A DNA stretch of 64,000 bases, taken from NCBI GenBank assembly GCA_032690845.1, contig CM064434.1:5272108-5336107 (forward strand), written 5' to 3'. The notes under the pieces were generated by a model, which was not told where the DNA came from, did not search any database, and saw only the letters and a list, made by a program, of their open reading frames with translations. Shown here piece after piece: positions 35,321 through 45,860 of the stretch. The first letter of the stretch is position 1; every line of letters begins with the position of its first letter. Origin of the DNA: Eleusine coracana subsp. coracana (lineage: Eukaryota; Streptophyta; Magnoliopsida; Poales; Poaceae). A program made the translations under genes and the position numbers.

Positions 35321-38315
35321 TCACGATCCACCGAGTAGAGGCAGCGACCTAGGCCGCCCTACGAGCCTGGACATACAGCAAGCAAAGGAGTCACACACGC
35401 AACTAGCTAACGAGTTCAAAGCAGCAATAAAAACAAGATTGATACCTGAGCAAGCCTCTCAACCGTGACTCACCGCGGAGCTTCGCATCCGTGATCACGC
35501 CAAAACTTGATGGCAAGACGCTTCGCAGCCGCCAGGGCATCATTGGATAAGTTGTCCCGGGCATCAGCGCCGATCGGAAAATCCCGCTTGCTCAGCTCGT
35601 GAAAGTGGTTGCAGCCCGGGCGCTGCAACAATCCAAACGTAGCCTCCGCAGTATGAAGCGAGTCAAAATTACTGCACTTGTCCATGACTCCGGGGAGCGC
35701 AGCAACCTCATCCCCCAGCCACTTGAAAAAAGACTCTTCAGAAACCTCTGAGCCATCGGTCAGGGACATAGGCTCCGCACCAATATAGCCTAGTGCCTCG
35801 TGATAACTGTGGTGCGCAGCCATCGCTTGAGCCACGAAGCCATAATTGCGAGTAGAGGCCGCATGGATCAAAGCCTTATTCTCTTCTGTAAGAGACGCGA
35901 CCTTCGACTCAACGGCCTCGAGGCGATTCATGTTTTCCTTCAACTTAGCCATGTCAGCCCGCAAAGTTTCAACTTCATTCTTAGCCTACGTCGCGGCAAG
36001 AGTGGCTTGGTCTTGCGCTTCCTCGAGGGAGGCAATGTCTTTCTTCAGCGAGGCATTCTCTGAAGCGTAGGAGTCCTTCACATCCCTCAGGGACGAGAAC
36101 TCCTGAGCAGACCGCTCAGCAACCACGCGCGCAGAAGTATGAGCCTGGAGCACAAGGAAAACGCAATAAGAAACGAAGCTCATCACAATCGTAATCAATA
36201 AAAACTAGAAAATTGACTCACATGTCGTAGAATATGCGCAAGGTTAACTTGCAGATCTTGGGTTTCGAATCTCTCAGCCCCGAAGGCAATCAACTCATCC
36301 GGAGCAGAACATAGCTCTGCCTATACAACAGGATTGGTGAAAGCATCAACATTCAAGGTGGGCAACGAGCCTGCCTCACCTTGCCTTTGGCTAGTACCTC
36401 CCAGAGTTAAGCGGTTTGGCAAAGCTTCAGCTTCAGCTCGAGCAACGGGTTGCTCTTTCAAACCAACCAGGACATCAACAACCTCAGCATCCATGCACTG
36501 GTCTTCCAGTATCACAGGCGAGGAGCTAGAAGGGGAGAGCACAGCGTCGGTCCTCTTCAGAGGAGGAAGAGAAACAGAAGCCGCGACAGCAACTCCTTCT
36601 TCATCATCCTCACTATCGAAGGCATCCACCACGGCCCCAGCATTCACCAGAGTCCCGACGGCACGAAACCCAGGAGCCGAGGACCCTAAAGAATCATGAC
36701 GAGGTGCGGCACGCTTCGAAGTTCCGGCAGCAATGATGATTTCCTCCCGCTTTCTCTTAAGCGCCTTACCCTCGGCTCGAATTGGGCCAGAGACAGGGGC
36801 CTTCCCTTTTCCCCTTTTAATTTTCCATGTCCCGATTGCTTCAGACCCAGTATTGCCAGGGGCCCGATTCCGCTTAGCACGAGGGCCAGGCGCCACCCGA
36901 TCAGGGTAAGCAATCCCAGCCAGAGTAAGCACGCGATTGAGCCGTCCGCTGTGCGAAGTCCTCTCACGAGTATGCTTGTCCTCCTCACGGGTGTATGGTC
37001 TGACCACTAACTCACCAGCAGTAGTTAAAAAATCCAAGAAGGCCTCGTCTTCAAAGCCACGCTTGTCTACTGGGACTTCGGGAAAAGGAATTTTAATCTC
37101 AGTCCTTGTAGGTATCCTCTTCTCAATAAAGCCCGGGATGTTGCACTTCTCGCTCAGGGGCCACATATTGGTAGCAATAAACTCTTCGACGAGATCGTGG
37201 CCACTGGAATTATAAGTGGCAATGCGAAAAGCCGAATCATTCTTGCATCCCTTAAGCACCCGCCCATCCACAGATCGGGGGCGGCACGACACAAGAAGCA
37301 AAGCCAGGGGAAAGATCTCAGTTTCTTTCCCATCTGCAACCAATGTCTCCGAAGGAACCTTGACATAGAGCCAGCCTTCGTGCCACTTGTTCCCCCATCG
37401 ATTTTGACTGCATTTCACAAACTGGTCAGTCCCTCAGAATCGGGGCACGAAGGTAACGCACCCAAACTCAGCCTCATGCATCACACCGTCGATCTTTATA
37501 AGCTTCGGCTGGTAGTGAGCGCAGTAATATTTGTAGAATACTTTGATGTCAGGCTGCCCTTTGTAGCTCAGCATCCCCCAGACAAACTTACCAAGCATAG
37601 CTATCCCTCTTGGGCTTATATGATGCAGCTACACATCGAAGCGATCCAACACTTCCCCCAGGAAAGACGAGCAAGGGAAGCGTATCCCAACGGTAAAATG
37701 CTCCTCAAAGACCACAGCTTCATCTTTGCGAGGGGCGGGAACATCCTCTTGCCCGGGCAACCGCGCATTGGTGACATCAAAGCAGCCCAAGTCTACGAGG
37801 CACGAAATGACAGCGCGCTTCACTCGTGACCGGCCAAAGACCAAAGTTCGAGGCCTCTCGCCATCACCTTCTTTGCTTTTCCCTTTCCGAGCCTTGCGCT
37901 GATCTAAGCCCTCAATAGGAAGTAAGTCATCGATTTCAACCTCGACATCTTCCAAGCTTTCTTCGAGAGGATCAGAGCTTCGAACACGGGGACTCGAGCC
38001 CTGAGCTTGAGAATCGGCAGCAATCTTGCCCTCATCGCGAGGATGAAATTCTTCATCCTCCTCATCTTCATCTTCATCCTCCCCATCTTGCTCGGCTCCT
38101 TCCTCATCATCTTCTTCCTCTTCCTTAGCACCCTCGGCCGAGCCTCGACGGGAACCCTGATCCTCGCCGCCTTGATCGTCAACCAAAGTCCCCTCCAAGC
38201 TTTCCGCAAAGGCATGTTCCGCTTCAACCTCTGTAGCGGTACCCTCAGGGTTCAAGGGACGCTCTTCATCAGAAGAAGAATCACCAGGGCGTGCGGTTAC
38301 CGCGACTCGAGCCAT
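35321..38315 (-). pseudogene. Antisense gene of the Tat element ('putative gypsy-type transposon' protein), spliced
   Basis: A gene on the strand opposite gag-pol. Exon 1 (38315-36222) starts MARVAVTARPGDSSSDEERP and has a very acidic Glu/Asp run. A block follows that resembles the plant 'putative gypsy type transposon' domain: FPCSSFLGEVLDRFDV, stop, LHHISPRGIAMLGKFVWG, then NKWHEGWLYVKVP. The rest of exon 1 is Lys/Arg- and Ser-rich. Intron 1 (36145-36221) has GTGAGT and CAG ends and joins codons in phase 0. Exon 2 (36144-35474) is a coiled coil (MAKLKENMNRLEAVESKVAS). Intron 2 (35367-35473), also GTGAGT to CAG, leads in frame to TGA at 35321. Stops at 37629 (CAG to TAG likely), about 37437, 36321 and 35986 break this copy. 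The function of this protein in Tat elements is unknown. Confidence 0.8.
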
Positions 38316-38562
38316 GCCTTCAGATCCTAAGAAAAATGAAGATTAGTAAATAAGAATGAGTGAACCTGCATAGCAACTCCAAAAGCTCAAGGAATCCTGC
38401 CATCGCAAAACACACCTTACGCTACACGTAGAGAAGGCCGCAACTTCTTTCAACACGGAATACCAAACACGAAGCTCAGGGAGCAAAGGCAGAGGAAAAC
38501 AAGCAAAGCCTATCGAAAGGAAGAGAACCTCGAACGCCTTGTTTCACCCCCCTACCCCCTCG

Positions 38563-38570
38563 CTTATATA
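38563..38570 (-). promoter_or_regulatory. TATA-like box upstream of the antisense gene
   Basis: On minus the bases read CTATATAAGCGAGG, about 250 bp before the antisense ATG at 38315. A second candidate, CCTATATAAAGAGAGG, lies further out at 38897-38905. Either could drive the antisense transcript independently of the LTR. This is inference from sequence only. Confidence 0.45.
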
Positions 38571-39044
38571 GTCGGGTAAAAACCAACCAACATTTACTAC
38601 AGAGGCTCGAAAACCAACTAGCATTTACTGTGGTGGTTCAACAACCAACCAACTTTTACTACGGAGACTCGAAGAGTCAAAAGTGTACCAATCCAAATAA
38701 ACAAAGAGTATGCAAATCAATGAGACACTCTAAGCCAGGTCAAGCGTTACCTTCGGAGGAGCCGTGAGAGCTTCCAGAAGAAGATCCGCTCGTGGACACG
38801 GTTACCCTTCGGGTCCAAATCAAAATATTAGGCATCTCTGCAAAACCCAAGTACAGAATGAGTAGTAAAAACATTTTTTACCGTGGTCACCCTCTCTTTA
38901 TATAGGCAGCAGCTCCGAAAAATCCTCAAAAACCCTAATCCAGACGCGCAACTTTGATGCCCGAAGGGTGGCGTTTTAGCAGAAGATCCCGTTAAAGCAA
39001 GGGTTTCGGCCCATAAAAGTTGGACCCACCCCTCGAGGGGCTAC

Positions 39045-39687
39045 TGTTGGGGGATCACCTCGAGGGCCACCCTTCGAGGGCTGTAAAAGTTACACTGCAA
39101 ACAAAAATCGAGGCTAACCATCGTTATCTTTACTATTAACCATCGCATTCAGAAGACAGGTATCCTCCGAAGGTCCCAGAAGGATCGGAACCCCTCAGAA
39201 GGGTATGCACCCTTTGAAGGATTCCGAAAAGAACAGAGCCCGTAACCTTCGAAAGACAGCAAGCCGGAGCGCTCGGCGAAGCACGAACCCCCTCGAGGGG
39301 GTCCACGGCACCTTCGAAGGTTCGGAGGTCTCGCTCAATGCCAAAAGCAAACGTGGCGCGCGGTCGAGACACGTGGCGCTAGCACGCTGGGTGATGTGCT
39401 GATCAAGGAATGTCACTGGAAGAGTTTGAAGGACTAATTTACCCTTTATGACCATTTTGTACCGAATATTCAGGGAATTTGGTAGGTAACTAGGGACAAA
39501 ATGGTCATTTGCATATGACCTAGGGACGGGCCTATAAATAGAGTACCCCTACGTACTTGTGACGGACGAATCTTTTTTGGGATATGTGAAGAACGCATAT
39601 TACATCATCTGAGATTCTTCGAGTGCGTCATTCCTTTTTTCCCTTTTCTGTTCGGTGTCTCGAGGCACTCACCTTGATACACCAACA
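39045..39687 (+). repeat. 3' LTR of the Tat element
   Basis: Same 643-bp length as the 5' LTR, with TG and CA termini and TATAAATA at 39533. It is preceded by a purine-containing CCTCGAGGGGCTAC stretch that may serve as the polypurine tract. About 31 base differences from the 5' LTR were counted by eye, most of them transitions. ATAAG follows as the target-site duplication. Confidence 0.95.
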
Positions 39688-39692
39688 ATAAG

Positions 39693-40218
39693 CACGCCAT
39701 GCCTGTGATGAAATGCACAATGCCGATTACGACCAAGCTGATAGACAGGTGCAACAATACATATTAACTCGGGAGTGCGCAATGACGGGATTCCTAGATG
39801 CATGGCTCAAGATGATCGACAACAATACCATCTGACTCCTCCCTCTATCTGCTTCTCTCCCTCTCTACAGTAGCATATGTGTTCGAATGTAGAGTGTGTT
39901 TACATATCACAAAGACTGAGGATCCCTGTACATTGTTGCCTACCAAAGTGATGAGTGAAAACGCTTTACAACCATACAACGAGGTCCTGGTGTCCGTCAG
40001 TTCGATCATCTGGTGGACGCTGAGACGAGGGAGCATGCCATCGGCACGATGCTTCCTGAGAAAGCAGAACGATCCTCTATTCTTTGAACCACTAGACCTC
40101 CTGTTGTGTCATACAACATATGAGGAAGACTTTTTAATCTCAACTTTAATTTCGCTTGCATGGAGAGTTAAAGCCACTACCTAAGCACCGGCTCCGTCTA
40201 ACGAACTTAATTCTCTCA
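39693..40218. other. Spacer between the Tat element and the esterase pseudogene
   Basis: No gene, repeat or RNA recognised. A TCCCTCTATCTGCTTCTCTCC pyrimidine stretch lies near 39840. It could include the 3' flank of the esterase gene that reads leftward. Confidence 0.35.
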
Positions 40219-42080
40219 TTACTTGTTGGCAATCCGATGAGTAATCCTAAAACCTCTCTTGGCTTTGAGAACATTGCTATATGATAGCTCCCACCAATCC
40301 CATGACTTCTGTGCCACAAGGCATCTCCGCCGACTTCCACTCGTCGTCCTCAGCCACAATGTACATGCTCCTCACTGCTTCTTACCTCTCCAACATTAGG
40401 ATGTCCCCGTTCATCATCTCATCATTCAGGAACTGCCATGACAGCTTCACCATCGCAATTCCCTAGGTCAGATCCTGCATTTTTGCATTGCACTATACAT
40501 CATAAGATGAAGTATGGGAAACTTGAGGAACAAACAACCACTGTAATGTTGAAATTTGGCCCATTTCAAGGCTCATTTATAAGAAATTCCAAAGCAAATA
40601 GTGGCTCTTGGTTTAGTCCCATATTGCTAGTTTAATGTGATGCACACGAACATATATAGGAGAGCTCATGCCCATGGCTGAAACAAGAAAGCAATGGGAG
40701 AGAGACTGAGCCAGGCTATATACATAGACACATGTGCTTTCATGGTTTACAGTGTTCTTCCGCATGACTTTGTGACATGCGACAAACAATCATATCGTGC
40801 CGAGAGTGCAAAATCAAAGTGTATTTTTGCCACTTCAATCTCTCACAAATATGAACTATTATGTACTAATCAAGAGGATTAATACATGGCTTACCACCAT
40901 AATTTTGGGATTAATTGGCCAGCCAAGAATTGACTGTCAATTAGTGGGCGTCATTAGACAGGAAACTACTCCTGGAGGGTAGCCGTGTCTGTATTAGGCC
41001 CCTAGAGACGTCCAAGTTTCCTTAAACCAAAAATTCACTTCTATTTCATCTTCTTCCTTTCTTTTGAGAGGTGTATTGCAGTGTTGTGTTGCTTCCATCT
41101 CGCCAGCCCTATTCTTCGGCGTGGAACGAGGAAAAAGGTGAGTGGAATCACTGAACCTTTGCCATCATGAATCCTGCACGAGGGACGGCAATAAGGTGTC
41201 TCGGAAGCGCATCTACATGACTGCTTCAAGCTAATCCACGACGATCTGCACTCCTAATCGACAAACTATGATGTCTACATCGACGGTCTGCTTCGTCTAC
41301 AATTTGCTCTAAAAGTTTTAGTACCAACAACCCCAACATGAGTCTGTGAGAAATGTTTTCTCACGTAATATTTGTTGTGTTCTTTTACCTTGCCTCAAAC
41401 TAAAATCTGAAATTGGAATAATTCATAATTTTCCAACAGTAAAGATATAGTAGTATTCCTCAGCCCTGGCTGAGATGATACACTCTCCGCGCCATGTACT
41501 TTGGTCCAAACAGAAATGTCTTATCCGGATTCCGAGGATCACCGGTGGCTCTGAGCATGCAATCCAACAAGGAATCTGGCCCTTTCCCGTACGATAGCTA
41601 ATAGTTTCTTACAATCGTTAATGGCCAGTAACAATAAAATAGAAGCTAATTTGCATTTGCGTACATGGGTTTCTGAGTTGGTACCTGCTTGAACGCGTAG
41701 ATGATGGGCTTCCCTGTAGCAGGCATTGTGGCCGTGACGAACACGGCGACGACGACTTTCTTCGGGTACCTCTCCATGTCCAGCGCAAGACTCTGGCCGC
41801 CAAAGCTGTGGGCGATGGGGACCACCTTCTTGCCCTCTAGCAGTGCGACCACGACATCCAGCAGAGGCCAGTTGTACTCCTCGAAAGACGCCACCTCCTC
41901 GCCTCGCCAAGGCCTGGCGCCACACCCGATCATGTCCAGTGCCGTCACGTTGTGGCCAGCCATGTCCAGGGCGGTGGCCACCCTGTACCAGGACCACACA
42001 CTGTGACACATGCTGTCGATCAGGATGAAGTGGTGCTTCTGCTTCTTGTTGCCCTCATCCCCGAGCTCTTGGATGGCAAC
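40219..42080 (-). pseudogene. PIR7/methylesterase (MES)-type alpha/beta-hydrolase pseudogene
   Basis: The one host-like gene. Exon 1 (about 42080-41684) has HHFILIDSMCHSVWSWYRV, then AGHNVTALDM, SFEEYNWPLLDVV and the nucleophile-elbow region AHSFGGQSLALDMERYPKK, ending YAFKQ before a GT donor. Exon 2 (about 41580-41462) has DSLLDCMLRATGDPRNPDKT, then FLFGPKYMARRVYHLS. The last exon (about 40478-40219) has AMVKLSWQFLNDEMMNG, VRSMYIVAEDDEWKSAEM and HIAMFSKPREVLGLL, then IANK and a stop at 40219 in another frame. Family members hydrolyse small methyl esters or hydroxynitriles in the cytosol. Damage: the oxyanion HG-X-G site reads DSMCHS, there are stops in the last exon and a frameshift near its end, the donor after exon 2 is lost, and a solo LTR sits in the last intron. 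The 5' start is uncertain. Confidence 0.85.
40547..41438. mobile_element. Solo LTR (892 bp) in the last intron of the esterase pseudogene
   Basis: Begins TGTTGAAATTTGG and ends TTTTCCAACA, so has TG...CA and the inverted TGTTG/CAACA termini of LTRs. GTAA flanks both sides (40543-40546 and 41439-41442), a 4-base match where 5 are usual. No internal region is present and no coding capacity is seen. The likely origin is LTR-LTR recombination of a Copia-type element. It lies between the esterase exon blocks at 41462 and 40478. Confidence 0.65.
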
Positions 42081-42232
42081 AACTACTTGAATATGTCGTG
42101 ATACACAAACGTTACATGATATGACCTTGCCTGTCTGTATCAATGAATTATGTGCTCCAGTGCAGGAACATGGCTACTTGAAGTTCATATGGAACATGTG
42201 GTCAACATGATTCAACATGTGGCTACTAGAGG

Positions 42233-44465
42233 CACTCTAAGATGTTGAATAACAGGCTCTCACAAATAGTGGATCCTTATATTTTGCAGGCCCAATCTGC
42301 ATTCATGCCGGGTCGGTATATTTTTGATGGGATAGTCACTTTGCACGAAACGTTACATGAGATTCAAGGCAAAAAAAAGTAATACGGTGATCTTAAAATT
42401 AGACTTCAAGAAGGCATATGACAAAGTTAAATGGCCTTTTCTCCAACAAGTCCTTAGACTAAAAGGCTTCTTAGCTAAGTGGTGTGGGTGGATGAGTAAA
42501 GTAATGGAAAGAGGGAGCATTGTGATAAAATTAAATGATGACATAGGTCATTATTTTCAGACTAAAAAGGGAGTTAGGCAAGGTGACCCTCTTTCTCCAA
42601 TTTTATTTAATCTGGTAGTAGATTTTCTTTCAATTATAGTTGAATGAGCGAAAGGCAATGAAGAGATCAAAGGAGTAGTCCCACATCTCATAGATGATGG
42701 TTTGTCCATCCTTCAATATGCAGATGATACAATTCTACTCTTAGAACATGACTTAGATGAAGCCAAAAATCTCAAGCTATTGCTTTGTACCTTTGAGCAA
42801 CTTTCTGGGCTAAAAATCAACTTTCACAACAGTGAACTTTTTTGCTATGGTGAGGTGGGCAATTTTCAACTGCAATATTCACATATCTTTGGATGCCAAG
42901 TGGGTGCTCTTCCTTTTCAATATTTGGGGATACCGATGCATCATCGGCATTTGGCTAACATGGATTGGAAGAATGTTGAAGAGCGGTTCTAGATAAAACT
43001 GAGTTGTTAGAAAAGTAAAATGCTATCTGTCGGTGGTTGGCTTACTCTCATCAATTTAGTTTTAAGCAGCCTTCCTCTATATATGTTTTCCTTCTTTGAG
43101 GTTTTGAAAGGAGTTTTAGAACGATTGGATTACTATAGATCTAGATTTTATTGGCAGAATGATGACCATAAAAAGAAATATTGTTTGACTAAATGGAGTA
43201 TTCTGTGTACTCCGAAAGATCAAGGAGGTTTAGGAATTACTAACCTTGAATCACAAAACAAATGCTTATTAAGCAAATAGTTTTTCAGGTTGTTTAACTC
43301 TGAAGGTATTTGGCAGAGTATTTTGCGATGAAAATATTTGCAATCATAGATGTTAACACAAGTACAACAATGTCCCCGGTGATTTACATTTTTTGTCAAG
43401 TTTATTGGGTGTAAGGATGATTTCCTTTGGCTGGGGAGTCTTCATCTTGGTGATGGAACACAAGTTTGATTTTAGGAGGATCTGTGGTTAGGCGATTCTT
43501 GTCTAATGGACCACTTTCCCAACATCTATAATTTACTCAGATGGACATATGCTACAGTAGCTTCAGGAATGTCGGATAGTCCTTTGCATGTATCTTTTAG
43601 AAGAGGATTGCGGGTCGAAACTTAGTGTCCTGGCACCAGTTGGTCTTAGAAGTGTCTAACGTTCAATTGGGTAATCTCCATGATTCCTTTCGATGGGAGC
43701 TGCATCAAGATGGCATTTTTTCAGTCAAGTCTATGTATTGTGCTCTCTCGACAACACAAGCCTTGCCCTTCACTATACATCTTTGGCATATAAAAATACC
43801 ACTTAAAATTAAAGTATTTTGTGGTACTTGTATAAAGTTGTCACTCTTACTAAACATAACCTAGTTAGACGAAATTGGAATGGGAGTACTAAATGTTGTT
43901 TCTACAATCTAAGTGAAAGTACTTAACATTTGTTTTTTTATTGCACACTGGCTCGATGTGTTTGGAGAGTGTGTCATATCACTTTTGGTATTACTCCACC
44001 GTTAAGCTTTATTGCATATTTTCTCTGATTGGTTAGAGAATATGGATGCACACATGAAAAAAAATCATATGGAGTGGCATATTCAGTTTGTGTTGGGCCA
44101 TCTGGCTGTGTCGGAATGATGTACTTTTTGATAAAACACAGGTGCCTACCCTTCTTCAGGTTATTTTTAGAGGAACTTACTGGGTGAGATTCTGGTCCCT
44201 ACTACTGAAGGAGGAGGAGCACCCATTGATGTTGGGTGCTTGTAGGAGGGTCGAAACCACAACCATGGAGATTTTTGCCAGTAATGTATGGTGCTTCTCC
44301 AATAAAATAATATGGTAGTCAAATCCCTATGGATAGAAACTTTGTGTTTGAAATACTATGGTGTGCTTTTAGTTGCTTCATGACTGGTGTAATAATTAAG
44401 GGCTACATGTACCGATTGGTACAGAGGCTGGAATATTCATTAATATATTTCCTTTTCTAAAAAAA
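42233..44465 (+). pseudogene. 5'-truncated LINE with RT and zf-RVT region
   Basis: Starts inside the RT (MLNNRLSQIVDPYILQAQSA, then FMPGRYIFDGI) and reads LDFKKAYDKVKWPF, RQGDPLSPILFNLV and an intact active site SILQYADDTILLLEHD at 42700. It continues through GGWLTLINLVLSSLPLYMFS and QGGLGITNLESQNKCLLSK, then a zf-RVT-like remnant (SWHQLVLEV to HIKIPLKIKVF near 43800). A short A-run at 44459-44465 ends it. Stops near 42645, 42992, 43280 and later, and frame changes, inactivate it. Truncation at the 5' side is normal for LINE insertion. It is related to, but different from, the LINE at 130-6838. No target-site duplication was found. Confidence 0.85.
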
Positions 44466-44535
44466 TGGAGATAGAGGGACTTGTTTCTGGATTGCAATAT
44501 GTTCAAGTGTGTATGGACACTTGAGTGCAAAGAAT

Positions 44536-45860
44536 TGTTGGAATTCCTATGTCAGAATCATGATCAAGGCACTTGACCGCACAGTTTCCAAATCTCCCAT
44601 GTATTTGAGCTCTACAACCCACCTAAAAAAGTCGTGTTGTTCCTCCACATGGAGGATGAAAATTGAGATACAACAAGTGATAGTTTCAACCCATAAGTTC
44701 AGCTCTTGTAGTCCATTGATGTGGCTAAAATTAATAATAAAGATTGCCTCACATTTGACATATATGTGAGAAGAAAACCTTACTTCTTGAATGCGGAAGC
44801 TGCAAGCCCTATGGGCATCCCACATAGCACACGACTAAGAACGTAGAGTGGAAGCAGAGGTGAATCTATCTAGTTTTGGTGGCTTCAAACCTACCAAAGT
44901 CAAGCTATTGATTGGAGGCTTAATTGTGCTTGGTTTGGCTCTAGACTTGGTGAGCTCATTCTACACTTAGAGTACTAAGATCTGATCAGTGGCTAGGGTA
45001 TTAGTTTAGTGGAGCATTAGATTTCAGAGATATTTTACCAGTTTGGGTTGTTGTACTCGAGAACAGAGTAGTAGTGATAGATGAATGATTTGCGTAGTCA
45101 AACTGTGTCTTGTTCAATTGAATTTTGGTTAGTCCGCAGAGGACACTTGGAACTGCTTTCTACCAAATTTCATCAATGTTGATATGTATTTTGAGAGTTA
45201 TAACTTATTTGGGTAGTCAATTGTTCGTTATAGTGAAAGTTGGAGTGGACCATTGGTCTCTGGGTTTTTACTCCACGCACGGAGTCAGTTTTCCACATAT
45301 TTTGTTGATCATTCTGCATTATGATTGTTAACTCCACTATAGGTTCGATGGTACGTAAATATTTTTCTTCATTGTTCAATGTAACAAGAGGGATTATTGG
45401 TGCTAATTGCAACCGTTTTTTCTAAGAAAGTGGTATCAAAGTCGTGACTGAATTTCAGGCTGATTTGACCTTGTATTATGTTTGTCTTGTTGTTGACTTT
45501 CTTGTGTTATTGATTGAAGAAAATACCAGCAAAATGATATCATGGAATGGTACAAATTACTAAATTTGGAAAGATAAAATGGAGGATCTTCTCTTTGTGA
45601 AAGAATATGGGAAGCCAATATTTACCACTGAGAAGTCGATTGGTAAATATGATGATGAATGGAGAGTTCACATCGCCTAGCTTGTGTGTTTATTTGATTT
45701 GGATTGATGATAATGTTATGAACCATATCGGTGATGATACACATGTATGCACTAAGATGCAAATAAGATGTTCTTGATCAAATAATCTAATGGTCAATGT
45801 TTTTTAACACAAGAAAAAGAATTATTAGTGCTAATTACAATCAGTTGTCTCTACAAAAGA
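44536..45860 (+). mobile_element. Copia-type remnant: LTR, primer-binding site, gag start
   Basis: A TGTTGGAATTCC start at 44536 opens an LTR-like stretch of about 890 bp. It is followed at 45431 by TGGTATCAAAGTCGTG, close to the initiator-Met tRNA primer-binding site of Copia elements. Then comes MISWNGTNY at 45534 and a degenerate gag start (WKDKMEDLLFVKEYGKP). The element breaks off at about 45785. At 45797-45860 a stretch resembling the LTR's 3' end (ATTATTAGTGCTAATTAC against ATTATTGGTGCTAATTGC) follows, as if most of the internal part had been deleted. Edges are approximate. Confidence 0.65.

Larger units (their letters stand above)
26666..39687 (+). mobile_element. Gypsy LTR retrotransposon of the Tat lineage, 13.0 kb
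   Basis: A complete element: two 643-bp LTRs (26666-27308 and 39045-39687) and identical 5-bp flanks ATAAG at 26661-26665 and 39688-39692. The plus-strand order is gag, protease, RT, RNase H, a second RNase H, then integrase. The second (archaeal-like) RNase H between RNase H and integrase is the mark of the Tat group. A tandem array and a minus-strand spliced gene lie between integrase and the 3' LTR, as in the grass relatives Grande and RIRE2. By hand the LTRs differ at about 31 of 643 positions (near 5 percent), so the insertion is not recent. Polyprotein stops make it non-autonomous. Confidence 0.95.
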
